Below are positions 15,115-23,408 of a stretch of 34,329 bases of DNA, piece by piece. Within the stretch, counting starts at the first letter, position 1, and every line of letters starts with the position of its first letter. The notes beneath the pieces are model-generated. The model saw only the letters and a program-made list of their open reading frames with translations, had not been told where the DNA came from and did not search any database. Source of the stretch: an uncultured Eubacteriales bacterium. Lineage in GTDB: Bacteria > Bacillota > Clostridia > Oscillospirales > UBA644. Where the stretch lies: the NCBI GenBank assembly GCA_934438175.1, contig CAKSBH010000011.1, positions 1 through 34,329 of the forward strand. Direction: 5' to 3'. A program made the translations under genes and the position numbers.

Positions 15115-17226
15115 ATGAGCCATCTTTCCGAAAAAACAAGAAATTTGGCAAAAGAAGCACAGAGCGGTGTCTGGTACCGTTCTATGATTTCCACACCCGT
15201 TGCATTGACGGAAGAAGAAGATCATTCCGACCCGTATCTGCGGGAAGCATACGGCATACGGCATATCGCAGAAGACGCCCCGATCTGTATCCGTCCCGAT
15301 GAGATGCTTGTCGGCTCGTCCACGCTGAAGGAATCCACGCTTCATGTTGTTCCGGTTCGCCGTCCGGGAGGAGAGGATATGATTGCCCGCAGCATTTCAC
15401 ATGTTACGCTGGGCTTTTGGTGGGCGTTGGAATTGGGCGGGCGCGGACTTCGTGCCAAGGTGGAAGACCGTCTGGCTCGCGGGAATCTGGATATGGGACA
15501 GAAAAACTTTCTGTACGCCTGCCGCATCACGCTGGACGCTTTGCAGACGTGGCACAAGCGGTATATGGACCTTTTGGACGAACGGATTGCGCAAAGTTCT
15601 GCTCCTGAAGAGCTGGCACATTATCAGCAGATTCGGAAAAATCTTGCCAATGTTCCGGAAAATCCTCCCACAAACTTCCGGGAGGCGGTTCAGTCGTTGC
15701 TGTTTCTGTTTGTCTTTACCCGTCAATGCGGAAACTGGCCCGGGATCGGACGGATTGACAAGATGCTGGGGAAATATCTGGAAAAAGATCTTGCCGACGG
15801 AACCATTACGCTGGACGAAGCCCGGGAATATCTGGCTCATTTCTGGATCAAAGGGTGCGAATGGGCAACAGACGGTGAAGTGTTTGAGGGCTCCGGTGAC
15901 GCCCAGCATTATCAGAACATCGTTCTTTCCGGTGTGGATGATGACGGAAACGAACTGGTCAACGACGTGACATATTTGGTTCTCGACGTTGTGGAAGAGC
16001 TGAAAATCAGCGATTTCCCGATTGCGGTTCGCATCAGCAAGCGCTCGCCGGAGCGCCTTTTGCGAAGGATTGCCGATGTTCAGAAGATCGGTGGTGGAAT
16101 TGTTGCTATTTACAACAACGATTTTATTATCGATAACCTACTGCGCTTCGGCTACGATCTGAAAGAAGCGCGGAACTTTGCCAACGACGGATGCTGGGAG
16201 ATTCAGGTTCCCGGCAAAACGGCCTTTATTTATTATCCGTTTGATACGCTGCATTGTCTGGACCTTGCCCTCGGCATGGGGCAGGCACAGAAACCGGATT
16301 ATACCGATTTTGAGGATCTTTATCGGGCAACCATGACAGAAATCCGGAAAAAGACGGATGAGATTATCCGGGAATCCAAATTATGGACATCGCAACAGAG
16401 CCACAATCCTCTTGTTGCGCTGCTGACGTTGGATTGCATTGAGCGCGCGCGCGGCTATTACGAGCGCGGACCGGTGTATACCGTTCTTTCGCCGCATGCC
16501 AGCGGGCTTCCGGATGTGATCAATTCGTTGTACTGTTTCAAAAAGATTGTGTACGATGAAGAGAAAATGACGTTTTCCGAGATGCTTTGTCATATCGAAA
16601 ACAACTGGGAGGGAGCCGAAGAAATACGGCAGAGAATTCTGCATCAGTATGAAACCTACGGCAACAACAACCCGGAAGCGGATGCGCTCGGCAAACGCGT
16701 TCTTGCCGATTTTGCGGCATTTCAGTACGAACCGATTGCACATGCGGACGGTGTGATGAATCCTGCCGGCTGCAGTACCTTCGGAAGAGAAGTCAGCCAG
16801 TTTTTGGAGGAACGCCGTGCCACGGCGGACGGACACCGCAAGAACGAGATTCTTGCCGCCAACCTGACGCCGACCCCTGGTTCTGATAAGAATGGCCCGA
16901 CGGCGATTATTTTGTCGCACTGTGCGCTGGATCTTTCCTGCCTTGCCAACGGAACGGCTTTGGATATCAAAATTCATCCCGCGTCCGTTGCCGGAGAGGA
17001 AGGCACGGATGCCCTGGTGTCGTTGTATAAAACATTCATTGACCGCGGCGGTATCTTTACGCACATTGATATTGTGGACAATAAGGTTCTGATGGATGCT
17101 ATGGATCATCCGGAAAAATACCCGAACCTTTGCGTTCGTGTTTCCGGTTGGTCGGCACGGTTTACCACCCTGTCGAGACCGTGGCAGGAAATGGTGTTGA
17201 AGAAATCCATGCAAACCAACATGTAA
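15115..17226 (+). CDS. Glycyl radical enzyme of unassigned specificity
   Basis: A 703-residue enzyme of the pyruvate-formate-lyase superfamily, shorter than most characterised members (about 760-850). Catalytic Cys360 lies in NDGCWEI, with Glu362 two residues on. The radical Gly678 is in VRVSGWSARF near the C-terminus, where tryptophan replaces the more common tyrosine. The presence of the GCxE glutamate argues against a pyruvate formate-lyase (which has two adjacent cysteines) and is like glycerol/diol dehydratases, choline lyase and relatives, which usually have GCVE. Substrate is unknown; nearby sugar enzymes make a polyol or sugar-derived compound conceivable. Ribosome site GAGGTGAAAA is strong. 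A terminator follows directly, so the operon consists of the activase and this gene only. Confidence 0.92.
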   Translation: MSHLSEKTRNLAKEAQSGVWYRSMISTPVALTEEEDHSDPYLREAYGIRHIAEDAPICIRPDEMLVGSSTLKESTLHVVPVRRPGGEDMIARSISHVTLGFWWALELGGRGLRAKVEDRLARGNLDMGQKNFLYACRITLDALQTWHKRYMDLLDERIAQSSAPEELAHYQQIRKNLANVPENPPTNFREAVQSLLFLFVFTRQCGNWPGIGRIDKMLGKYLEKDLADGTITLDEAREYLAHFWIKGCEWATDGEVFEGSGDAQHYQNIVLSGVDDDGNELVNDVTYLVLDVVEELKISDFPIAVRISKRSPERLLRRIADVQKIGGGIVAIYNNDFIIDNLLRFGYDLKEARNFANDGCWEIQVPGKTAFIYYPFDTLHCLDLALGMGQAQKPDYTDFEDLYRATMTEIRKKTDEIIRESKLWTSQQSHNPLVALLTLDCIERARGYYERGPVYTVLSPHASGLPDVINSLYCFKKIVYDEEKMTFSEMLCHIENNWEGAEEIRQRILHQYETYGNNNPEADALGKRVLADFAAFQYEPIAHADGVMNPAGCSTFGREVSQFLEERRATADGHRKNEILAANLTPTPGSDKNGPTAIILSHCALDLSCLANGTALDIKIHPASVAGEEGTDALVSLYKTFIDRGGIFTHIDIVDNKVLMDAMDHPEKYPNLCVRVSGWSARFTTLSRPWQEMVLKKSMQTNM

Positions 17227-17233
17227 CAGAACA

Positions 17234-17263
17234 GGTGCACGGTTTTCCGTGCGCCCGTTTTTT
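17234..17263 (+). terminator. Terminator of the glycyl radical operon
   Basis: GGTGCACGG and CCGTGCGCC pair around TTTT, followed by CGTTTTTT. It sits between the glycyl radical gene and the helicase gene. Confidence 0.85.
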
Positions 17264-17282
17264 CCCGGCAGGAGGGGCATTT

Positions 17283-19406
17283 ATGACAGAAATGGAAAAA
17301 GAGCAACAGCATCTGGACGAGGTCTGTGGCTATATTAACGGGCTTCTTGCTCATATGGGTGCGGACATCCGTGATCTGAAGGCATACATCCGGGAAGAGC
17401 GTGCCCGTATCTGGGACGACTATGCGCACGATGCCCCGCAGCCGGAGGATGGACAAGGCGTTCAGCAGATTGTCGAAACCGAAGTGCGGGATGTGATGCG
17501 ATACGAACGGATGAATCAGCTGAACGAATCGCTGATTCTGCTTGCCGATCATCCGTATTTTGCCCGACTGGATGTCCGGGATGAGTTCGGTACGGATTGT
17601 GTATACATCGGAAAACGTTCTTTGATGGACAAGGATGGCTTTGACATGCTGGTCTGTGACTGGCGCTCGGATATTGCTTCCCTGTTTTACGATGCTGACC
17701 TTGGTCCCGCACACTATCAGACGGATCACGGCGAAATAAACTGTGAGTTGCTTCTGCGCCGACAGTTCCGCACGGAAAACGGAAAAATCCTGTATCTGTT
17801 TGATTCCGACATTGCCATTGAAGATGATATTCTGAAAGACGAGCTCGGAAAATCCAGTGATACCAAACTGAAGACCATCATTTCCACGCTGCAGCGGGAG
17901 CAGTCGGTCATCATCCGAGATCTTTCGGCAGATCTGGTGCTGGTGGAAGGCGTGGCGGGAAGCGGAAAGACCTCGGTTGCTCTTCATCGGTTGGCTTATC
18001 TGTTGTATAAGTTCCGAAAGACACTTTCTTCCGGAAATATTCTTTTGTTTACGGTCAACAATGTGTTCAGTTCCTATATTGCAGATGTTTTGCCGGACCT
18101 CGGGGAAGACCGTGTGGTTCAGACCGGTTTTTATGATTATTTCAAGCCGTATTTTGAAGATTGGACCGTGGAGAACGGGTCCGGTCAGGCGGAACGGATT
18201 TTTTCCGGAGAATCGGAGCGGGAAGAGGTGCTTCGGAAGGGGAGTAAGCATTTCCGTCAGTGCCTGAAGTATACGTTTGAAGAACTGGCAGATTCGGATA
18301 TCCACGCTCATGATGTTGTGTTTTATGACACGCTTCTTCGCTCTGCCGAAGAAATACGGCATCTTTACAATACGGAGTATGCTTCTTACCCGCCGGCAGT
18401 CCGCCGCCGCAAGATCCGTAACGGAATTCTTGCACAGCTGGAGGAAGATCCTGCATTTTTGGAAAGCCGCCGGAAAGATTATATCCGTAAGATCACGGAA
18501 AACGGATCTGTCAAACCGGATGATGCGGAATTGGAAGAAGAAATTCAGGAATGCTGGCAAAGAGAGATCCGGGCAGTCGGTGAGGATGTCGATGCCATGC
18601 TTGCCGTGGATGTTCTGAAAATCTATCGCGCTGCGCTGGAGCGTGCATTGCCAGATCTTGCCGGGAAAACCGAAGAACGGCTTCTGGCGAAAAATCTGTG
18701 TTACGAAGACTTTGCGGCTCTGATTTATCTGAAAGTTCTTTGCGGTGAAATTCCTGCACAGATGCGCATCCGTCATCTTCTCATCGATGAGGCGCAGGAT
18801 AATTCTCCTGTGATATATGCGGTTTTCGGTTTGATGTTTCCGGAGGCGAAATATACGGTTGTCGGGGATCCCCAACAGGCGTTTGTTCCGTATTTCTCGT
18901 CTCTTTCCGAAGTTGCCCGTTATTTTACGCACAAAAAAACCGAGCGCTTCTTTACCTTGAGCAAGAGTTACCGCTCTACGGCTGAGATCAACGAATACCT
19001 CCATCGGCAGTTTGGAATCTCCGCTCCGTATTTTGAGCGGCACGGCGAAGCGGTACAGGAAATCCGGGCGAGTGAAAAAATTCCGTATCTGGCAAAGATT
19101 TCTGCGCAGAAAGAAAAGAGTATTGCCATCATCTGTAAAACCGAGGCAGAGAGTCGTGGGCTGTCTGAGCGGCTGAAGCGGTTCGGCATCGTGATTCCTG
19201 TTCTGTCGGACAAAGATGTCCTTTTGCCGGATCGGACTGTGATTGTCCCTTCTCATCTGACAAAGGGGCTGGAATTTGATGAGGTATTTCTTGCGGATGC
19301 TTCGCCGGAAAACTGGCCGACGGAGAATGACCGTCGCGCACTTTATGTGTGCGAGTCCCGCGCGCTTCATCGTCTGACGGTTTGCCGGGAGCATGAAGAA
19401 TGCTGA
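17283..19406 (+). CDS. HelD-like superfamily 1 helicase / RNA polymerase recycling ATPase
   Basis: A 707-residue UvrD/HelD-family ATPase. The N-terminus (about 1-60) is a charged helical segment, like the coiled-coil arm by which HelD enters RNA polymerase. Next come Walker A VEGVAGSGKTS near residue 223, Walker B LLIDEAQDN near 500, GDPQQAF, and the SYRSTAEI motif of helicase domain 2. It is shorter than Bacillus HelD (about 774). HelD removes RNA polymerase from nucleic acid to recycle it; here that role is inferred from family. ATG at 17283 follows AGGAGGGG; the longer frame back to 17130 overlaps the glycyl radical gene and is rejected. Confidence 0.9.
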   Translation: MTEMEKEQQHLDEVCGYINGLLAHMGADIRDLKAYIREERARIWDDYAHDAPQPEDGQGVQQIVETEVRDVMRYERMNQLNESLILLADHPYFARLDVRDEFGTDCVYIGKRSLMDKDGFDMLVCDWRSDIASLFYDADLGPAHYQTDHGEINCELLLRRQFRTENGKILYLFDSDIAIEDDILKDELGKSSDTKLKTIISTLQREQSVIIRDLSADLVLVEGVAGSGKTSVALHRLAYLLYKFRKTLSSGNILLFTVNNVFSSYIADVLPDLGEDRVVQTGFYDYFKPYFEDWTVENGSGQAERIFSGESEREEVLRKGSKHFRQCLKYTFEELADSDIHAHDVVFYDTLLRSAEEIRHLYNTEYASYPPAVRRRKIRNGILAQLEEDPAFLESRRKDYIRKITENGSVKPDDAELEEEIQECWQREIRAVGEDVDAMLAVDVLKIYRAALERALPDLAGKTEERLLAKNLCYEDFAALIYLKVLCGEIPAQMRIRHLLIDEAQDNSPVIYAVFGLMFPEAKYTVVGDPQQAFVPYFSSLSEVARYFTHKKTERFFTLSKSYRSTAEINEYLHRQFGISAPYFERHGEAVQEIRASEKIPYLAKISAQKEKSIAIICKTEAESRGLSERLKRFGIVIPVLSDKDVLLPDRTVIVPSHLTKGLEFDEVFLADASPENWPTENDRRALYVCESRALHRLTVCREHEEC

Positions 19407-19724
19407 ATGCGATCCGGAAAGGAAGCGGAAGACCGTTGATTCTTCTGCACGGAAACGGGGAAAGTGCCGAATGTTTCTGTCCGCATCCGGAATACCGGAA
19501 AACAAAATACGATGTTTGCACGATTGATACGTGTGGGAACGGGGCGTCACCGGGAAGACAAGGAACTTTTACCATTCGCCGTTTTGATGCTGTTTCAGCC
19601 GCACATAAAAAAGAAAGAACGGAATACCATAAAAATACCGGTTCTGGTTACGGCAGGACAGAGCGACATTTATGAAAATCCGGCTCTTTATGAAAAGATT
19701 GCGGATGATTTTTTTGAAATTTAA
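19400..19724 (+). pseudogene. Decayed alpha/beta hydrolase
   Basis: Two hydrolase fragments lie in different frames. The first (from ATG 19400) has GRPLILLHGNGES, then a damaged IDTCGNGASP where families usually have DTRGHGxSP, and FTIRRF. The second, in the frame that ends at 19724, has IKIPVLVTAGQSD, the typical strand before the catalytic Asp. The middle of the protein, including the nucleophile Ser, is missing, and the C-terminal His region is absent. A frameshift between about 19580 and 19630 with a large internal deletion explains this. The start overlaps the last seven bases of the helicase gene, so the original gene was probably coupled to it. Substitutions at motif positions also fit decay. 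Confidence 0.75.
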
Positions 19725-19745
19725 TGGAAAAAGGGGAGTTGTTTC

Positions 19746-19943
19746 GTGAAAATTCGTCTGAATGAAAACAAGGAGATCGTCCGGATGGTTCAGGAAGGAC
19801 TGAAACGTCGGGGCGGATACTGTCCGTGTCGTCGGGAACAGAACGAGGACACCAAATGCATGTGCAAAGAGTTCCGGGATCAGATTGCGGATCCGGACTT
19901 TGAAGGATACTGTCATTGTATGTTGTATTACAAAGAAAAATAA
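19746..19943 (+). CDS. Compact ferredoxin:thioredoxin reductase catalytic-chain-like protein (65 aa)
   Basis: A 65-residue protein with the six cysteines of the FTR catalytic chain: Cys26-Pro-Cys28, Cys38-Met-Cys40 and Cys56-His-Cys58, in the fragments YCPCRRE, CMCKEF and YCHCMLY. In plant/cyanobacterial FTR the first, third, fourth and fifth of these bind a [4Fe-4S] cluster and the second and sixth form the redox disulfide; by alignment Cys28 and Cys58 would be the redox pair and His57 the conserved histidine. It is much shorter than plant-type chains (about 110 residues), lacking most of the N-terminal part. No partner FTR alpha chain is visible. GTG start with AAGGGGAG upstream. It directly precedes thioredoxin, which is likely its substrate (inference). 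Confidence 0.82.
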   Translation: MKIRLNENKEIVRMVQEGLKRRGGYCPCRREQNEDTKCMCKEFRDQIADPDFEGYCHCMLYYKEK

Positions 19944-19956
19944 GGAGGATGTTTTT

Positions 19957-20271
19957 ATGGCGATTACGGTATTGACTGCGGAGAATTTTGAAAAAGAAGT
20001 GCTGGAGAGTGAACTGCCTGTTCTGATTGATTTCTGGGCGACCTGGTGCGGGCCGTGCTCCATGATGTCACCAGTCGTGGATGAGATTGCCGAAGAATAT
20101 GAGGGAATCTATAAGGTGTGTAAAGTCAATGTGGACGAGCAGTCCGAGTTGGCAGAGCAGTTTGAGGTTCAGTTTATCCCGACTTTTTTTGTTTTGAAAA
20201 ACGCAGAGGTCACGGCGCAGAGAACCGGAGTTTTTTCCAAAGGAGAAATGTTGGAATTGCTTGAAAAATAA
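19957..20271 (+). CDS. trxA: Thioredoxin
   Basis: A 104-residue thioredoxin that reduces protein disulfides in the cytosol. The active site WCGPC gives Cys31 and Cys34, and the cis-proline is in FIPTF (Pro75). DFWATW before the active site is canonical. Its start lies 13 bases after the FTR-like stop with AGGAGG six bases ahead. No thioredoxin reductase flavoprotein gene adjoins it. Its neighbours are an FTR-like protein upstream and NfnA downstream, suggesting electrons may reach it from ferredoxin rather than NADPH. Confidence 0.96.
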   Translation: MAITVLTAENFEKEVLESELPVLIDFWATWCGPCSMMSPVVDEIAEEYEGIYKVCKVNVDEQSELAEQFEVQFIPTFFVLKNAEVTAQRTGVFSKGEMLELLEK

Positions 20272-20322
20272 CGGTTCCGCGCCGGCATAGCGCATTTTAT
20301 TATAAAAAAACGGGGGATCCGT

Positions 20323-21183
20323 ATGTTTGAGATTGCAGATAAAAAACATTTGAACCAAGCCGTGACGCAAATGGATATTCAGGCGCCGCTTGTCGCAGCA
20401 AAAGCGAAGGCGGGACAATTTATCATTCTTCGTGTGGATGCGGACGGGGAACGGATTCCGTTGACAATTGCGGGATTTGACCGTCAAAGAGGCACCGTGC
20501 GCATTCTTTTTCAGAAGGTCGGGGCAACGACGCAGAAACTGGATCGAAAAAAGATCGGAGATTCGCTTGCCGATTTTGCGGGTCCGCTTGGAAATCCGAC
20601 CGAACTGGACGGATTGAAACGGGTTTGTGTGGTTGGCGGCGGCGTCGGCTGTGCCATTGCGCTTCCTGTTGCGCGGGCTCTGAAGGAAAACGGATGTGAA
20701 GTAACGTCGGTGATCGGATTCCGGACAAAAGACCTTGTGATTCTGGAAAAGGAATTTTCGGATGTTTCCGACCGGCTTTTTGCCGTTACCGACGACGGAA
20801 CGTACGGAGAAGCGGGAAATGTCTGTGTTCCTCTCCAGCGTGTTCTGGAGGGCGGAGAATCCTTTGACCGTATTTTTGCCATCGGTCCGCTTGTGATGAT
20901 GAAATTTGTTGCCGCAACTTCCCGTCGGTTTCAGATTCCCTGTACGGTTTCCATGAATCCCATTATGATTGACGGTACGGGAATGTGCGGTTGCTGCCGG
21001 TTGTCATTGATTCGACCGGACGGACAAAGGGAAATGCACTTTGCCTGTACGGACGGTCCGGACTTTGACGGATGGCAAGTCGATTTTGATGAAGCGATTT
21101 CCCGCCTGAAAATGTATCGGGATTTTGAAAATGCCGCGCGGGAAGAGGACTGCCGTTTGATGCGGAAAGAGGTGGAGGCATGA
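20323..21183 (+). CDS. nfnA: NfnA-like FAD/NAD-binding subunit with [2Fe-2S] cluster
   Basis: A 286-residue ferredoxin-NADP reductase-type subunit. An N-terminal FAD barrel (to about 95) shows RIPLTIAG and ends in FAGPLGNP. The NAD-binding Rossmann domain has VVGGGVGCAIALP near 103-115. The C-terminal [2Fe-2S] site has Asp217, Cys222, Cys225 and Cys242, with the family's DGTGMCGCCR block. With NfnB it forms a complex catalysing NADH-dependent ferredoxin:NADP+ oxidoreduction by flavin-based bifurcation (Clostridium kluyveri, Thermotoga). It overlaps nfnB by four bases and follows thioredoxin by 51 bases with GGGGGAT before the ATG. Confidence 0.93.
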   Translation: MFEIADKKHLNQAVTQMDIQAPLVAAKAKAGQFIILRVDADGERIPLTIAGFDRQRGTVRILFQKVGATTQKLDRKKIGDSLADFAGPLGNPTELDGLKRVCVVGGGVGCAIALPVARALKENGCEVTSVIGFRTKDLVILEKEFSDVSDRLFAVTDDGTYGEAGNVCVPLQRVLEGGESFDRIFAIGPLVMMKFVAATSRRFQIPCTVSMNPIMIDGTGMCGCCRLSLIRPDGQREMHFACTDGPDFDGWQVDFDEAISRLKMYRDFENAAREEDCRLMRKEVEA

Positions 21184-22547
21184 AAAATCTTTCTATGACC
21201 AAAACGCCGATGCCGCTCCGGAAGCCGGAAGAACGGGTCTGTACTTTTGAAGAGGTCGCGCTCGGATACACCGAAGAACAGGCGGTTCTGGAGGCAGACC
21301 GGTGTCTGCATTGCAAAAACAGCCCCTGTACAGAAGGATGTCCGGTGGGAATCCGGATTCCGGATTTTATCGCCCGGATCGCTGAAAAAGACATGGATGG
21401 TGCTTACGGTGTCATTTCGTTGTCTTCTTCTCTGGCGGCAATCTGCGGGCGGGTCTGCCCGCAGGAAACACAGTGTGAACAGCGTTGCGTAAGGGGAATC
21501 AAAGGAGAGCCGGTTGCCATCGGCCGTCTGGAACGTTATGCTGCCGATCACGCAGAACAGAAAATTCCGGAGACAAAAAAGAAAAACGGACATCGTGTCG
21601 CCGTCATCGGTTCTGGTCCGTCCGGGCTGACCTGTGCCGGGGAATTGGCGATTCGCGGGTATTCCGTTACGGTATGGGAAGCTCTTCATGAGATCGGAGG
21701 GGTTCTGGTTTACGGAATTCCGGAATTCCGGCTTCCGAAAACCATTGTCCGTCAGGAAACCGAAAAACTCAGCAAACTCGGTGTGGAATTCCGGACAGAT
21801 GTTATCTTCGGAAAGACCTTCACACTGGACGATCTGTTTGCGCAGGGCTATGAGGCGGTTTTTATCGGAACCGGAGCAGGACTGCCTCGGTTTATGGGAA
21901 TTCCGGGTGAAAATCTTTGCGGTGTTTCTTCGGCAAACGAGTTTCTCACACGCATCAATCTGATGAAGGCATATCGCAAAGACGCGGCAACGCCGATTTA
22001 TCCGGGCAAAAAGACGGTGGTGGTCGGCGGCGGAAATGTTGCCATGGACGCGGCCCGGTGTGCCCGTCGTCTCGGGGCAGATGTAAGAATCATTTATCGA
22101 CGTTCCGAAGCAGAACTTCCGGCGCGGCGGGAAGAAATTGAACATGCAAAAGAAGAAGGCATCCGTTTTGAATTGCTGACCAATCCGGTGAAAATCCATG
22201 GCGATGAGAACGGGCGGGTCTGTTCGATGGATTGCATCCGGATGCAATTGGGTGAACCGGATTCCTCTGGACGTCGACGTCCGGAAGCCGTTGCCGGCAG
22301 TGAGTTTTGTATGGAAACGGACCATGTCATCCTTGCGCTTGGAACAACACCAAACCCGCTTCTTCACTCGGCAACTCCCGGCCTGTCGTTTAATGCGAGA
22401 GGCGGAATTGTTGTGAGAGAGGACGGTGCCACTTCGCTTTCGCACGTTTATGCGGGGGGCGATGCCGTGACAGGGGCTGCAACCGTCATCTCTGCCATGG
22501 GTGCCGGAAAACAGGCGGCAGAAGCGATTGATCGCGAACTTGGCTGA
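21180..22547 (+). CDS. nfnB: NfnB / homotetrameric glutamate synthase small-subunit-like flavoprotein
   Basis: A 455-residue FAD- and NADPH-binding protein. The N-terminal ferredoxin-like helical domain has CLHCKNSPCTEGCP and CGRVCPQETQCEQRC, the cysteines for two [4Fe-4S] clusters. Two Rossmann motifs follow, VIGSGPSGLTCAGEL (about 142) and VVGGGNVAMDAARC (about 280). Such proteins are often annotated gltA (glutamate synthase small subunit), but the adjoining NfnA partner and the four-base ATGA overlap indicate NfnB of the bifurcating transhydrogenase. No large glutamate synthase subunit lies here. A terminator follows at once, ending the redox operon. Confidence 0.93.
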   Translation: MKNLSMTKTPMPLRKPEERVCTFEEVALGYTEEQAVLEADRCLHCKNSPCTEGCPVGIRIPDFIARIAEKDMDGAYGVISLSSSLAAICGRVCPQETQCEQRCVRGIKGEPVAIGRLERYAADHAEQKIPETKKKNGHRVAVIGSGPSGLTCAGELAIRGYSVTVWEALHEIGGVLVYGIPEFRLPKTIVRQETEKLSKLGVEFRTDVIFGKTFTLDDLFAQGYEAVFIGTGAGLPRFMGIPGENLCGVSSANEFLTRINLMKAYRKDAATPIYPGKKTVVVGGGNVAMDAARCARRLGADVRIIYRRSEAELPARREEIEHAKEEGIRFELLTNPVKIHGDENGRVCSMDCIRMQLGEPDSSGRRRPEAVAGSEFCMETDHVILALGTTPNPLLHSATPGLSFNARGGIVVREDGATSLSHVYAGGDAVTGAATVISAMGAGKQAAEAIDRELG

Positions 22548-22555
22548 ATTTTTAA

Positions 22556-22581
22556 GAAAACCCAGCGTTTGCTGGGTTTTC
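22556..22581 (+). terminator. Terminator of the redox operon
   Basis: AAAACCCAGC and GCTGGGTTTT form a perfect 10-bp stem around GTTT, nine bases after the nfnB stop, ending in a U run. Confidence 0.85.
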
Positions 22582-22594
22582 TGCTGCTCAAGGA

Positions 22595-22623
22595 TTGACA
22601 AATCTTTTATTTTTTTGTAAAAT
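22595..22623 (+). promoter_or_regulatory. Promoter of the kinase-exporter operon
   Basis: Consensus TTGACA (22595-22600), 17-base spacer, TAAAAT (22618-22623); transcription start near 22630. Confidence 0.8.
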
Positions 22624-22655
22624 AAAAGAAAAGGTTTGAGAGAAAGGAACGGTTT

Positions 22656-23408
22656 ATGGAAGAATTTCAGATCCGGCTTGCCGGGCATAGCATCGGCATC
22701 CGTTCAATTTATCCTGCTGCCCGCATATTGTGCCGAAAATATCTGACCTCTCTCGCTCCGGAGTTTGTGGTGGAAACGGTGCCGGAAGATATTGAGGCAG
22801 AACGGGAAAAGTCCCGCAAAGAAGATCTTGCGGAGGGCAGAGAAGTCATTCTGTACCCGTCGGAATATCTGGAAACACTTGCCGTTTACCGTAAAATTGC
22901 GGAAAAGATGCCGGAGTATTCGGCTTTTTTGTTCCACGGGTCTGCGATTTCCGTGGATGGCGTTGCTTATTTGTTTACCGCAAAAAGCGGAACGGGCAAG
23001 AGCACTCATACGCGTCTTTGGCGTCGCAAATTCGGAGACCGTGCCGTTATGGTCAATGACGATAAACCGTTAATCCTGGAAAAGGACGGTTGCTTTTTTG
23101 TTTGCGGAACTCCCTGGAGCGGCAAGCATTTTATGGATACAGACATCGTTGTTCCGTTACAGGGGATCTGTGTTCTGACCCGCTCGGAAAAGAATCATAT
23201 TGAGCGGCTTACACCCGGTGACGCATATCCGAAGTTGCTGAGCCAGACGTATCGTCCCAGGAATCCGGAAGCTATGAGAAAGACGTTGGGTATGCTGGAT
23301 CGGTTGTTGAAATCGGTTGCTGTCTGGAAACTGGGCTGCAATATGGATCCTGAGGCGGCGGATGTCTCATATGAAACGATGAAAAACGGCGGAGGCGAAA
23401 ACCTATGA
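22656..23408 (+). CDS. HPr-kinase-like P-loop protein
   Basis: A 250-residue protein of the HPr kinase / PEP carboxykinase-like P-loop group. FHGSAISVDG at about 93-102 precedes Walker A TAKSGTGKST (about 108-117), and VNDDKP (134-139) supplies the acidic pair found in HprK-type kinases; a GTPWSGKH block follows. It lacks the N-terminal DRTGG domain and is shorter than true HprK (about 310), so it should not be called the carbon-catabolite regulator. Related small kinases occur in lasso-peptide and other peptide clusters, where they phosphorylate the peptide. The downstream exporter overlaps it by four bases. No precursor peptide or cyclase lies next to it. AGAAAGGAACG serves as ribosome site. 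Confidence 0.8.
   Translation: MEEFQIRLAGHSIGIRSIYPAARILCRKYLTSLAPEFVVETVPEDIEAEREKSRKEDLAEGREVILYPSEYLETLAVYRKIAEKMPEYSAFLFHGSAISVDGVAYLFTAKSGTGKSTHTRLWRRKFGDRAVMVNDDKPLILEKDGCFFVCGTPWSGKHFMDTDIVVPLQGICVLTRSEKNHIERLTPGDAYPKLLSQTYRPRNPEAMRKTLGMLDRLLKSVAVWKLGCNMDPEAADVSYETMKNGGGENL

Noticed and set aside
14039..15160. Minus-strand frame opposite the activase gene
   Set aside because: It overlaps the end of ylbJ, a promoter and the radical SAM gene, and has no motif of its own.
17106..19550. Very long minus-strand open frame opposite the helicase gene
   Set aside because: It lies antisense to a clear HelD-like protein with motifs, has no ribosome site and no recognisable domain, and comes from codon bias of the plus strand.
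21180..22547. Annotation as glutamate synthase small chain (gltD)
   Set aside because: No large subunit lies nearby and the partner gene is NfnA-like with a 4-base overlap, which fits NfnB better.
20931..22688. Long minus-strand open frame opposite nfnA/nfnB
   Set aside because: Antisense shadow of two well-supported redox genes; its product shows no domain and crosses a terminator and promoter.
22656..23408. Calling the P-loop protein the HPr kinase/phosphorylase HprK
   Set aside because: The N-terminal HprK domain is missing and the protein is 60 residues short, so only a family-level name is justified.
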